A DNA stretch of 64,000 nt, taken from the NCBI GenBank assembly GCA_964586785.1, contig CAZPHS010000003.1:69590-133589 (forward strand), written 5' to 3'. Position 1 is the stretch's first letter. Each line of letters begins with the position of its first letter. The notes under the pieces are model-generated. The model searched no databases and was not told the origin of the DNA. It was given only the letters and a program-made list of their open reading frames with translations. The position numbers were made by a program, and so were the translations under genes. This document shows, piece after piece, positions 32,526-41,662 of the stretch. Source of the stretch: SZUA-584 sp041656035 (GTDB lineage: Bacteria; Bacillota; Clostridia; Christensenellales; SZUA-584).

Positions 32526-34546
32526 TTACGGCCGGGCTTTTTCGCGTAGTCGCTCATTACGTCCTTTAGTATGTCAACGGTTTCCTGGGAATCGGTAAGC
32601 TCCTTCTTTAAGCGGTTTATTTCCGCTTCCAATGCCATCACCTTAACCGATTCGAGTTCGCCGCCTACTCTTTGCTCCGCGCGTTCAGCCGGATTTTTTT
32701 TTTGCGGCTCTTTTGCCCGCTTATCGCTTTCCGTCATAGAACTCACCTCGTCCAAAACATATTGCTCGTCAAGATATTGATTAAACTTTCCCCGTTTGAC
32801 GTAACGCGTATGCAGATATTCGTGCGATATATGGCTGTTGGGATGTTCTAAAAAATCCTCATACAGTTTTTTAATAGACGGGTTCTCGTGCGATTTGCGG
32901 AAAGCTTTCTGCTCGTCTTCTTCATATATGCCCTTAAGCCTTTTATTCCGCACATCCGGGTCGGAAGACCTCGGCTGGCCGCCTCCCATAATACACCCGC
33001 CCGGGCATCCCATTACTTCGATGAAGTGGTATGGGGATTGTCCGGCCTTTATCTGCTCCATAAGCGCTTTCGCGCCGGCAAGCCCGCTTGTAACGGCCAC
33101 TTTAACCGCAACGCCGTCAAGAAATTTATACTCCGGCAGAGGGTCGTCTATTACCAGCTCGGCGGTTTTAATCTGCTCAAAGCCTATAATGGGGGAGACG
33201 TGCAGCCCTTCGAAGGGAATCTCGCGCCCCGTTACAATTTCATACACCGTGCGAAGCGCCGCTTCCATAACGCCTCCGGTAACGCCGAATATATCGGCGG
33301 CGCCGGTGGACATACCGAGGGGATTGTCAAATTCGCGGTCGGTCAAAGACGGAAAATCTATTCCCGCTTCCCGTATCATCTGCCCAAGCTCACGTGTGGT
33401 AAGCACGGCGTCAACATTGGGAACGCCGTTGTTGCGCATCTCTTTTCTTGAAACCTCGAACTTCTTGGCGGTGCAAGGCATAACTGACACCACATACATA
33501 TCGTTGGGGTCTATGCCTATTTTTTCGGCGTAAAATGATTTGGCAAGCGCCCCGAGCATTGTATGGGGAGATTTGCACGTTGACAAATTGGCAAGCTGTT
33601 CGGGGAAGGTATGCTCTATGTACTTAATCCAGCCGGGGCTGCACGATGTAATCATGGGCAAAACGGCCTCGCCGCCCGTCAGAGCTTTTTTAACTCTTGT
33701 TAAAAATTCGGTGCCTTCTTCTATAATGGTTAAATCGGCGGTAAAATCGGTGTCGAATATATCGTCGAAACCGAGAGTGGAAAGCGCCCGTGCTAATTTA
33801 CCCGTTACGCGCGCTCCGGGCTGATATCCGAACTCTTCGCCTATAGCCACGCGGATTGCCGGGGCGACCTGCACAACGGTTCGTTTGCTTTTGTCGCTTA
33901 TGGCGTTCCACACCGGCTTTATGGCGTCGGTTTCCTTAAGAGCCCCCACGGGGCAAACAACCGTACACTGCCCGCAGAACACGCAGTTGACGGTTCCAAG
34001 CGAAAGGTCCATAGCGGGGCCTATAACCGTTTCAAAGCCCCTGTTCTGCGCGTTCAGCACGCCCGTTCCCTGAATTTCGTTACATACGGTAACGCAGCGC
34101 CTGCACAAAACGCATTTGGACATATTACGCGTTATGGCGACGGACGACTCGTTTATGCATTCGCTGTGCTCGCCCTCAAAGCGCGATTCCTGCACGCCGA
34201 GCGTTTTGCCAAGCTCCTGCAGTTCGCAGCTTTGGTTGCGCGTGCAGCTTAAGCAATCCTTATCGTGATCGGATAAAAGCAGCTCGTAAAGCACCCGCCT
34301 GGCATTGCGCACCTTTTTGGTGTTGGTATCAACTACCATGCCCTCGGTTACCTTGGCCAGGCAGGAAGCCTGAAGCGTTTTAGCGCCTTGCACCTCAACA
34401 ACGCATATCCTGCAGGAACCGAACTTATGTATGCCGCCGTAATGGCAAAGACCGGGTATGTTGATGCCGACGGACTTCGCCGCGTCCATTATTGTTGTAT
34501 CTTTAGGGACTGTTACCGGCTGCCCGTTTATAGTTAAGCTGACCAT
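32522..34546 (-). CDS. hydA: [FeFe]-hydrogenase catalytic subunit HydA with C-terminal coiled coil
   Basis: A 674-residue catalytic subunit that interconverts protons and H2. N-terminal 2Fe-2S domain (Cys around 34-62), His-Cys3 4Fe-4S segment, then a 2x4Fe-4S ferredoxin (CVLCRRCVTVC, CVFCGQCTVVCP). H-cluster motifs: L1 TSCSPGW, L2 MPCTAKKFE, L3 MGCPGGCIMGGGQP. L1 has Ser where many hydrogenases have the second Cys. The protein continues ~80 residues past the usual end with a charged coiled coil (VMALEAEINRLKKELTDSQ). It is the third gene of hydC-hydB-hydA, the layout of NADH/ferredoxin-dependent bifurcating hydrogenases. Confidence 0.95.
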   Translation of the reverse strand: MVSLTINGQPVTVPKDTTIMDAAKSVGINIPGLCHYGGIHKFGSCRICVVEVQGAKTLQASCLAKVTEGMVVDTNTKKVRNARRVLYELLLSDHDKDCLSCTRNQSCELQELGKTLGVQESRFEGEHSECINESSVAITRNMSKCVLCRRCVTVCNEIQGTGVLNAQNRGFETVIGPAMDLSLGTVNCVFCGQCTVVCPVGALKETDAIKPVWNAISDKSKRTVVQVAPAIRVAIGEEFGYQPGARVTGKLARALSTLGFDDIFDTDFTADLTIIEEGTEFLTRVKKALTGGEAVLPMITSCSPGWIKYIEHTFPEQLANLSTCKSPHTMLGALAKSFYAEKIGIDPNDMYVVSVMPCTAKKFEVSRKEMRNNGVPNVDAVLTTRELGQMIREAGIDFPSLTDREFDNPLGMSTGAADIFGVTGGVMEAALRTVYEIVTGREIPFEGLHVSPIIGFEQIKTAELVIDDPLPEYKFLDGVAVKVAVTSGLAGAKALMEQIKAGQSPYHFIEVMGCPGGCIMGGGQPRSSDPDVRNKRLKGIYEEDEQKAFRKSHENPSIKKLYEDFLEHPNSHISHEYLHTRYVKRGKFNQYLDEQYVLDEVSSMTESDKRAKEPQKKNPAERAEQRVGGELESVKVMALEAEINRLKKELTDSQETVDILKDVMSDYAKKPGRK

Positions 34547-34549
34547 CGA

Positions 34550-37500
34550 TTACTGCCTCCTTTCACAATGCAGACAGCGCATGGCTTCCGCCATCGCATT
34601 CAGTTTGTGATATCCCTTTATTACTTCGTCAAAATTATTTTTTCTGGTTTCGGGGTCAAGCACTTCCTGTTCGAAACGGGCGTGCGCCACAACCTCGTCA
34701 TTATCGGATATTTCGGGAATATCTATAAACTCGCCTTTGTTAAGCTTGCCTTTGCCGCCCAGATATTTGTCTATGGAAACAGCGGCCTTTTTACCGTCCG
34801 CAATGGCGCGTATAACCTCGTCCGGCCCGCGTGTAACGTCTCCGCCCGCGAAAACGCCTTCCATTGTAGTCATCTGTGTGTCGTCCTTTAATACAAATGT
34901 GCCCCAAGGAGTGATTCCTATCTCGTCTTTGCCTATAAACGGAAAGTCCGCGTGCTGGCTGACGGCGGGTATAACCATATCCGCGTCCAGCACAAAGTTT
35001 GAATCCTCTATGAGAACGGAGCGTCTTCTGCCGGAAGCGTCAAAGTTGCCAAGCCTCATTTTTACGCACTCCACCTTGCAAACCTTGCCGTCCTTACCGG
35101 CAATAAACCGTACCGGAGCGGCAAGTTCAATTATCTCTATGCCCTCCTCTACAGCCTCGCGAATCTCCGTTTCGTATGCGGGCATAGCGTCCGTCGTTCT
35201 TCTGTATAATACGGTAACTTTTTTCGCGCCGAGGCGCAGCGCTGTACGCGCCGAGTCTATAGCCGTGTTTCCGCCGCCTATAACCATTACATTGCAGCCT
35301 ATCTGCATGGGAGCGTGCGTATTGGCTTTTTTCAGGAACCGTATGCCGTGTATAACGCCCGGAAGGTCTTCCCCGGGTATATTCACTTTTTGGGGAAGCT
35401 GCGTGCCTGTGGCGATGTATATGGAATCGTATTTTGATTTTATGTCTTTGAAGGATATATCTTTGCCTACTTCGGTATTAAGGTGTATTTTAACTCCCGC
35501 CTGCTCTACAAGCAAAACCTCATGCGCGAGAACGTCTTTGGGCAGCCTGTATTCGGGAATGCCGTAGCAAAGAACGCCTCCGGCGGTGTCGTGCTCCTCA
35601 AAAACATCGACGTCGTAGCCTATGCGCGCGAGATAATACGCGCAGGTTAAGCCGGAAGCTCCCGCTCCTAAAACCGCGACGCTCTTGCCGTTTTTAGGGA
35701 ATACTATATCGTGGGAATAAGCCTTTTCGTTTTGTATCGCGTAATCCGCAACGAACCGTTTCAAATCGCATATCGCGACCGCCTCGTCAACTGTGCCCCT
35801 GCGGCATTTGCTCTCGCACGGTCTTGTGCATATGCGTCCGCAAACCGCGGGGAACGGGTTTTCCTGGCGGACAAGATTATACGCGTCTATAAACCTGCCT
35901 GCCGCTATTAAAGACATATAGCCGGGCACGTTTACGTTCGCGGGGCAGGTGTTCTCGCACGGAGATATAAAAAGCTCCGAGCACACTCCGGCGCGGCAGT
36001 ATTTGTTTCTTATGTGTTCGTCGTACTCGTCGCGAAAATATTTTATTGTGGACAGCACAGGATTGGGCGCCGTCTGTCCAAGCCCGCACATGGCGGTTTC
36101 TGAAAGCGTTTCGCCAAGCTCAATAAGCAGCTCAACGTCGCCTTCCTTGCCTTCGCCGCGCGTGATGCGCTCTAATATCTCAAGCATTCGCTTTGTGCCT
36201 ATGCGGCACGCGGTGCATTTTCCGCATGACTCGTCGCGTATAAAATCCATAAAGAACCGCGCGGTATCGACCATGCAGGTATCCTCGTTCATAACTATAA
36301 GCCCGCCGGAACCCATAATAGCGCCGAGTTCTTTTAACGGCTCGTAATCGGTTATTACGTTTAAATCCTTTGTTGTTACGCACCCGCCCGACGGTCCGCC
36401 TATCTGCGCCGATTTGAATTTCTTTTTACCGGGCGTTCCGCCGCCTATTTCGAAAATAATATCTCCGAGGGGAGTTCCTATAGGCACCTCCACAATGCCG
36501 GTGTTAACGACATTGCCGGCGAGCGCGAAAACTTTTGTTCCCTTGCTTTGCTCGGTGCCAAAGCCGGAGTACCATTCGCCGCCCTTAAAAATTATAACCG
36601 GTATGTTCGCGAGCGTTTCGACATTATTAATAATAGTCGGCTTGCCAAAGAGCCCGCTTTGGAAGGGAAACGGCGGTTTTTGGCGCGGCTCGCCGCGATT
36701 GCCCTCTATGGAAGACATAAGCGAGGTTTCCTCGCCGCATACGAAAGCGCCCGCGCCTATGCGTATTTCTATGTCAAAAGAAAAATCCGTACCGAATATG
36801 TTTTTGCCGAGAAGCCCCAAACCGCGCGCTTCCTCAAGCGCGGCCGTCATTCTTTCCACCGCTATGGGGTATTCGGCGCGTATATATATATATCCCATAT
36901 TTGCGCCTATGGCATAGCCGCCTATCATCATTCCCTCTATAACGGAATGCGGGTCGCCTTCTATTATGCTGCGGTCCATAAACGCGCCGGGGTCGCCTTC
37001 GTCGGCGTTGCATACAATGTATTTGGCGTCGCCGGACTGGTTAAGCGCCGCCTCCCATTTAACACCGGTGGGGAATCCCGCTCCGCCGCGCCCCTTAAGC
37101 CCCGACTTTTTAACAATATCCACTACGTCCTTGGGCGATAATCCCGACAAAGCGCTGTGAATAGCGAAATAGCCGTCGCTTGCTATATATGCCTCTATAT
37201 CGCCGAATTCTATTGAGCCGCAATTGCGAAGAGCGATTTTCACCTGTCTTTTGAAAAAATCTATGTCGTCTATTTTGGGAACGTGTTTGCGAAGGGAATG
37301 ATCATAAAAAGTATATTCTTCTATCACCCGACCGCCGATAATATGCGTGTTTATTATCTCTTGCGCTTTTTTCTCATCAATTTCGGTGTAGAAAACTCTG
37401 TCGGGCAGCACAAGCACAACGGGGCCTACGGCGCAGGTTCCCATACAACCGGTTTGATATATCTTAACCTTGCCCGCAAGGCCTTTATTTTGTATTCCGT

Positions 37501-37648
37501 TTACAAAAGTATCGTAAACCTGGGCGCAGTTTGACGAGACGCAGCCCGCGCCGCTGCATATGTATATACGGTAATCGTATTTTTGCAGTGTTTTATTATA
37601 CCGCTCTTTTATATCCCTAAGCTGTGATATAGTATTAATTGTTTTCAA
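34550..37648 (-). CDS. hydB: HydB (NuoF-like) fused to a GltD/NfnL-like flavoprotein
   Basis: A 1032-residue fusion. Residues 1-110: thioredoxin-like 2Fe-2S domain (CSGAGC ... CMGTCAVGP). 120-430: NuoF FMN/NADH domain (GLKGRGGAGFPTG, NADEGDPGAFMD). About 470-560: SLBB and 4Fe-4S site (ESCGKCTACRIGTKR). In place of the usual C-terminal ferredoxin, residues 570-1030 form a GltD/NfnL-type module: CENTCPANVNVPGY and CGRICTRPCESKCRRG cluster motifs, GAGASGLTCAYYLA FAD site and IGGGNTAIDSARTA NAD(P) site. The fusion offers two flavin centres and a second pyridine-nucleotide site, so NADPH may join the bifurcation. TTG start after GGAGGCGGCGG. Confidence 0.92.
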   Translation of the reverse strand: MKTINTISQLRDIKERYNKTLQKYDYRIYICSGAGCVSSNCAQVYDTFVNGIQNKGLAGKVKIYQTGCMGTCAVGPVVLVLPDRVFYTEIDEKKAQEIINTHIIGGRVIEEYTFYDHSLRKHVPKIDDIDFFKRQVKIALRNCGSIEFGDIEAYIASDGYFAIHSALSGLSPKDVVDIVKKSGLKGRGGAGFPTGVKWEAALNQSGDAKYIVCNADEGDPGAFMDRSIIEGDPHSVIEGMMIGGYAIGANMGYIYIRAEYPIAVERMTAALEEARGLGLLGKNIFGTDFSFDIEIRIGAGAFVCGEETSLMSSIEGNRGEPRQKPPFPFQSGLFGKPTIINNVETLANIPVIIFKGGEWYSGFGTEQSKGTKVFALAGNVVNTGIVEVPIGTPLGDIIFEIGGGTPGKKKFKSAQIGGPSGGCVTTKDLNVITDYEPLKELGAIMGSGGLIVMNEDTCMVDTARFFMDFIRDESCGKCTACRIGTKRMLEILERITRGEGKEGDVELLIELGETLSETAMCGLGQTAPNPVLSTIKYFRDEYDEHIRNKYCRAGVCSELFISPCENTCPANVNVPGYMSLIAAGRFIDAYNLVRQENPFPAVCGRICTRPCESKCRRGTVDEAVAICDLKRFVADYAIQNEKAYSHDIVFPKNGKSVAVLGAGASGLTCAYYLARIGYDVDVFEEHDTAGGVLCYGIPEYRLPKDVLAHEVLLVEQAGVKIHLNTEVGKDISFKDIKSKYDSIYIATGTQLPQKVNIPGEDLPGVIHGIRFLKKANTHAPMQIGCNVMVIGGGNTAIDSARTALRLGAKKVTVLYRRTTDAMPAYETEIREAVEEGIEIIELAAPVRFIAGKDGKVCKVECVKMRLGNFDASGRRRSVLIEDSNFVLDADMVIPAVSQHADFPFIGKDEIGITPWGTFVLKDDTQMTTMEGVFAGGDVTRGPDEVIRAIADGKKAAVSIDKYLGGKGKLNKGEFIDIPEISDNDEVVAHARFEQEVLDPETRKNNFDEVIKGYHKLNAMAEAMRCLHCERRQ

Positions 37649-37660
37649 ATCCGCCGCCTC

Positions 37661-38170
37661 CTATTCGTCGTATTTAGACAGTATCGCGCCAAGCTTGTTT
37701 ACATTAACCTGCTTGTAGACGACGTCGTCTATCATAACAGCGGGAGCAAGCCCGCAAGCGCCTATACAACGCGCAACCTCGAAAGTGAATTTACCGTCGG
37801 GCGTAGTTTGGCCTATATCAACGCCGAGCTTTTCTCTCAGCCCCTCGACTATTTTTTTGCCGCCGCGCACATAGCACGCGGTTCCAAGACAGACGCGTAT
37901 TGTATGGCGGCCTCTCGGCTTTGTTGAAAAGAAAGAATAGAACGTCACAACGCCGGACACCTCCGAAAGAGGAATGTTCAAAGAATCGGCAATATATATC
38001 TGCACGTCAAGAGGCAGGAAACCGTATACCTCCTGCGCCAGATGCAGTATCTGTATAAGGCTGCCGGGCTTGCCTTTATACAGGTCGATAATGTTCGCGA
38101 TTTCCGAATATTGCTTTTCGTTGCATTCCTTGCATTCGCAGTGCTTTTCCGTGACAGATTTGGTTTTCAT
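37661..38170 (-). CDS. hydC: HydC, NuoE-like 2Fe-2S subunit
   Basis: A 169-residue thioredoxin-like ferredoxin. The 2Fe-2S ligands are CLGTACYVRG and CIGACGLAPAV, and an N-terminal helical bundle (residues 20-75) precedes them. A His/Cys-rich leader, KHCECKECNEK, is unusual for the family and could hold a metal. It is the first gene of the hydrogenase operon, 12 bases before hydB. Start follows GGAGGTGCGGG. Confidence 0.93.
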   Translation of the reverse strand: MKTKSVTEKHCECKECNEKQYSEIANIIDLYKGKPGSLIQILHLAQEVYGFLPLDVQIYIADSLNIPLSEVSGVVTFYSFFSTKPRGRHTIRVCLGTACYVRGGKKIVEGLREKLGVDIGQTTPDGKFTFEVARCIGACGLAPAVMIDDVVYKQVNVNKLGAILSKYDE

Positions 38171-38470
38171 CCCGCACCTCCAAGCTGATTTGAGTAATTA
38201 TTGATTTTTTTAAATTGTATATAGCGTACCGTAATATTAATGTATCAAAAGAATGTGATAGAAAAATGATTGAATTTCACAATTAACGGCTTAATTATAG
38301 TGCCGTCGCTTTATATTTAGTATTAAAATATAAAAATACTTCACAATTCCATAACAAATATAAATTATTTCCCTTTAAATATCATTTTCTATTGATGTTT
38401 CGCTTGTCAATTCCGAAGCGTTGTTATATCATTATTACACTAAACGGAAGAGAAAGCAGGGGATCCGCAA
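38171..38470. promoter_or_regulatory. Divergent control region of hyd operon and atypical regulator
   Basis: 300 bases. Contains AATTAA-CGGC-TTAATT (38281-38296), whose TTAA-N4-TTAA core resembles Rex operators, though the flanks differ, and two copies of TTCACAATT (38276-38284, 38340-38348). A TTGATA/TATATA pair on the minus strand could start hydC transcription, but its spacing is long (18-19). Confidence 0.4.
38404..38432 (+). promoter_or_regulatory. Promoter of the atypical response regulator
   Basis: TTGTCA (38404-38409), 17-bp spacer, TATCAT (38427-38432). Confidence 0.65.
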
Positions 38471-39148
38471 ATGAAGCAGATACGCCTGTTGATTGTGGAG
38501 CCGGGAGCCGAAATAAGAGCCGCCATAAAAAATCACGCGGCGCTTGAGAATTTTGCCGCGGACGAGGCGGCGGACGGCATAACCGCGTTAAAACTCTTCA
38601 GGCGAAACGATTATCACATTATTATTATGGAAGCGAATTTGGAAGAGCTTGACGCGTGGCATGTCTGCCAGCAGATTCGCAAAAGTTCGCGCGCCCCTAT
38701 TATTATGCTGTCAAAACAAAGCAGCGAAGAAGAAAAGCTGCTTTTCTATGAGATTGGGGCGGATGATTTTATTGAAAAACCGTTTTCATATAAAGAACTT
38801 ATAGCGCGTATAAACGTTTTGCTGCGCCACAGTAAGCTTCACGAAGATTATACGCCAAGAAGGCTTATTTTTGACGGGCTTTGCATAGACATAGCGTCCC
38901 GAATAGTGTTTGTTGACGGCGAGAGCGTTATGCTTACCCCTAAAGAATACAAGCTGCTCTTGTTCCTCGCGAAAAATCCCAACCGCGCCATGACGCGCGA
39001 GACTATATTAAGCGAGGTGTGGGGGGACGATTTTTTCGGCACCGACAGAACCGTGGACACTCATATAAAAACGCTGCGGGAAAACATAAAGCCGTATCAT
39101 AACTATATAGGCACCGTATGGGGCTACGGGTACATGTTCAAGACTTAA
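38471..39148 (+). CDS. OmpR-type regulator with atypical receiver (Asp to Glu)
   Basis: A 225-residue protein: receiver (1-115) plus OmpR winged helix (130-225; ESVMLTPKEYKLLLFLAKNPN, RTVDTHIKTLRENI, GTVWGYGYMF). The phospho-acceptor position is Glu54 (IIIMEANLEELDAW) instead of Asp, and the acidic pocket is Glu-Pro instead of Asp-Asp. Ser in MLSKQ and Lys in IEKPF are kept. Glu can mimic phospho-Asp, so the protein may be constitutively active or respond to another signal. No kinase gene is adjacent. It is divergent from the hydrogenase operon, which makes that operon a candidate target. Confidence 0.9.
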   Translation: MKQIRLLIVEPGAEIRAAIKNHAALENFAADEAADGITALKLFRRNDYHIIIMEANLEELDAWHVCQQIRKSSRAPIIMLSKQSSEEEKLLFYEIGADDFIEKPFSYKELIARINVLLRHSKLHEDYTPRRLIFDGLCIDIASRIVFVDGESVMLTPKEYKLLLFLAKNPNRAMTRETILSEVWGDDFFGTDRTVDTHIKTLRENIKPYHNYIGTVWGYGYMFKT

Positions 39149-39163
39149 ATTTATTGTTTTTGA

Positions 39164-39880
39164 TTATTCCGCGCGCTTATCGGTTTTGTCTTCGCGGTGC
39201 AAATCAAAAAGACCGCGGACGTCTTCTATAGGCTCCACAAACAGTATTTTATTTGAAATATCCATTTGAAGCCCTTGGTGCAAAGCGTTAACCACATTGT
39301 CTACCAAATCGCTCGGCATCAAAATCATAACCACTTCTTTCTCGGGTTCTATTTCCATGCCTAATAATGTCGTGGTAAATTCAGCGCCGGTTCCGCGGCC
39401 GTGCATTATTGTTCCGCCTTTAACGCCCGCTTTGCGCGCTATATCCATTACGTCTTCCGCCATGCCGCGATCGACAATAACCGTCATTTTTTTAAACATA
39501 CTGTATTCCTCCGTGCCTTGCATAGTATTTTTGCCGGCTTGATTATTGTTAATAAGCTGGTTCGCTGTTATTACGGGGCTCGTAAAGGCAATTCCGTGAC
39601 CGGGCTGATAAAGCTGAAACTCCTCCGTAAACAGTTCCAGCATGGCTTTCGCTTTTTCTTTTTCGAGCAGAAAACTTAACACTTCTTTTTTTTGGCTCTT
39701 TATACCGAGCATATTTAAAACCGTACTTTTTACCGTGCCTTTGCCGAGAATTATTATTCCTCTGCGCATGTCGTTTTCCTTGGCGATACGCGCGCATTTT
39801 TGACATTGATTTTCATTTAAAATAAGCGTCAATATCAAAAACGACTGTTTTATCGACGGTTCGTTCATCTGGTTATTCAT
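39164..39880 (-). CDS. Tandem PII-like signalling protein
   Basis: A 238-residue protein with two PII-like ferredoxin-fold domains, about 10-100 (LILTLILNENQCQKCARIAKENDM, GIIILGKGTV) and about 128-225 (MTVIVDRGMAEDVMDIARKAGVKGGTIMHGRG). Neither has an obvious tyrosine T-loop uridylylation site, so it is a PII-like and not a GlnB protein. A Gln/Asn-rich linker separates the domains. Start moved to the ATG after GGAGGAAAG; it overlaps the DUF1538 gene by eight bases. PII-like proteins coupled to transporters usually regulate them by binding nucleotides. Confidence 0.75.
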   Translation of the reverse strand: MNNQMNEPSIKQSFLILTLILNENQCQKCARIAKENDMRRGIIILGKGTVKSTVLNMLGIKSQKKEVLSFLLEKEKAKAMLELFTEEFQLYQPGHGIAFTSPVITANQLINNNQAGKNTMQGTEEYSMFKKMTVIVDRGMAEDVMDIARKAGVKGGTIMHGRGTGAEFTTTLLGMEIEPEKEVVMILMPSDLVDNVVNALHQGLQMDISNKILFVEPIEDVRGLFDLHREDKTDKRAE

Positions 39881-41393
39881 TCTTTCCTCCAATAGGTCTC
39901 TTTTTTAAAACGGCGGCGCCGGACGCTTTACGCGACTTGGCCTGATAAAGCGCGCCTAACAGCTCTATAGCTATTATAGGCATCATAGCGACTATTGCTA
40001 TCATTCCAAACCCGTCGGCCACCACGTCCGCCGTCGGAACCCGCGAAGCGATGCCTTGTATAAAGGCGAGGGAGAAGGTTGCCGTCATAGGGCCGGAAGC
40101 CACGCCTCCCGCGTCAAATGCCATGCCTACAAACAAATCGGGTACAAAGTAAGCTAAAAGCACCGAAATGCCGAATCCGGGCAGTATATACATCCAAAGC
40201 TGTATACCGGGTATGAAAATACGCAAGGCGGACATAAAGATAGACAGGCCGACAGCCACGGACAGGAAAATGAGAACTAAATTGCGTTTGACCGATCCTC
40301 CGGTGACCTCTTCAACCTGATGGGTTAAAACATGTACGGCCGGTTCGGCCAGCACAGTGGTAAGCCCGAGCAGCCCAGCCACGAATAATATAGGAAATTT
40401 AGAGTCCATTGAAGCAAGCTGTATGCCCAATTGGGAGCCGACCGCCATAAAACCTCCGTTTACGCCCAGCAAAAAGACCACCAGCCCTATGAATGTTAAT
40501 ATTATGCCCCGGACAATATCTATTACTTTTCTGCCTTTATGTTTAAAGAAAAACACCTGAAATATAACGTAAGCTATAATAATAGGCAGCAGAGTTAAAA
40601 AAGCGTCCCAAGCGATGTGAAACAGTTTGGAGCCGTATGTGTCAAACAGATTGACGGCGGTTATATCGGCTTTAGGCAAAGCGCCGCTCAATTTGCCGTC
40701 TCCCACAAAAAGACCCGAAATTAAAACCCCGAGTATCGCGCCTGTGGAGGAGATACCCACCAACCCAAAGCTGTCGGCTTCACTCATTTTGCTGTCTTTC
40801 TTTACCGCGGAGATACCGGCCGCCAACGCAAGCATAAAAGGCACCGTAATCGCGCCTGTCGTGGCGCCCGAAGCGTCAAACGCTATAGCGAGAAAATCGG
40901 ACGACGAGAATAATGACAGTATGAAGATTATGGCGTACGCGCCCGTAAACACATATTTAAGCCTTATATTTTTAAGAATACGCAGCATTCCGAAGGTCAT
41001 AAGAGTTCCTATTCCCACAGAGACGGCGGCCACCATAAACGTGCTTCCAAACTGTCCTGAGGTTACGCTGTCAACCTGGTTGGCGAGAATATGCAAATCC
41101 GGCTCCGCGTAGGAAATAAAAAAACCTAATATCAAACTGACCGTAATTATCACCGCGTAGCTGTTTAAGTGAGTAATTGTATTGCCGACGCCGTGCCCTA
41201 TGGGTTCGAGCCCCTGGTCGATACCGAAAAGAAATACCGTAAGACCTACGATTACAAGAGCGGAGCCTATAAGAAAGGCATATAACATATTCGGCTCCAT
41301 GGGGCTTACGGCGAAATGAATTATTAATACAATGAATGTAATAGGCAATACCGAGGCCAAAACTTCTTTAAACTTAACGGCTAACGCATTCAA
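39873..41393 (-). CDS. DUF1538 double-domain integral membrane protein
   Basis: A 506-residue membrane protein with about 12 hydrophobic segments in two homologous halves. Matching motifs: SYAEPDLHILANQVDSVTSG and LAEPAVHVLTHQVEEVTGG, then AFDASGATTGAITVPFMLALAAGI and AFDAGGVASGPMTATFSLAFIQGI. The inverted repeat-like pattern of halves fits a transporter or channel; substrate unknown. AGAGGTGATT precedes the ATG. It overlaps the tandem PII-like gene, which implies a regulated transporter. Confidence 0.85.
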   Translation of the reverse strand: MNALAVKFKEVLASVLPITFIVLIIHFAVSPMEPNMLYAFLIGSALVIVGLTVFLFGIDQGLEPIGHGVGNTITHLNSYAVIITVSLILGFFISYAEPDLHILANQVDSVTSGQFGSTFMVAAVSVGIGTLMTFGMLRILKNIRLKYVFTGAYAIIFILSLFSSSDFLAIAFDASGATTGAITVPFMLALAAGISAVKKDSKMSEADSFGLVGISSTGAILGVLISGLFVGDGKLSGALPKADITAVNLFDTYGSKLFHIAWDAFLTLLPIIIAYVIFQVFFFKHKGRKVIDIVRGIILTFIGLVVFLLGVNGGFMAVGSQLGIQLASMDSKFPILFVAGLLGLTTVLAEPAVHVLTHQVEEVTGGSVKRNLVLIFLSVAVGLSIFMSALRIFIPGIQLWMYILPGFGISVLLAYFVPDLFVGMAFDAGGVASGPMTATFSLAFIQGIASRVPTADVVADGFGMIAIVAMMPIIAIELLGALYQAKSRKASGAAVLKKRPIGGKNE

Positions 41394-41662
41394 ATAATCA
41401 CCTCTATGTTAAAAATTCACATCGCTTTTTTGCGGGGCGCTTAAAACCTGCCGCTTAACGCGCGCCAAAATAAATCGTTAATACAATAACATGAATCGAT
41501 GAAAACCTCAAATCCTAAAAGCGCGCGTACGCACGCCAAACCGCCCTGATTCGCATATAAAAAGCATTTGTTAAAATTGCTTTACGGGCAGGCATTTATT
41601 TGCTATTATTTTAAAAAGGCGCTATGGGGTTTTGGGAAAATAAATGTGAGGAGATATTGCGT

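Noticed and set aside
34737..35567. 276-codon plus-strand frame over the hydB fusion
   Set aside because: Opposes a fully conserved coding region and has no start signals.
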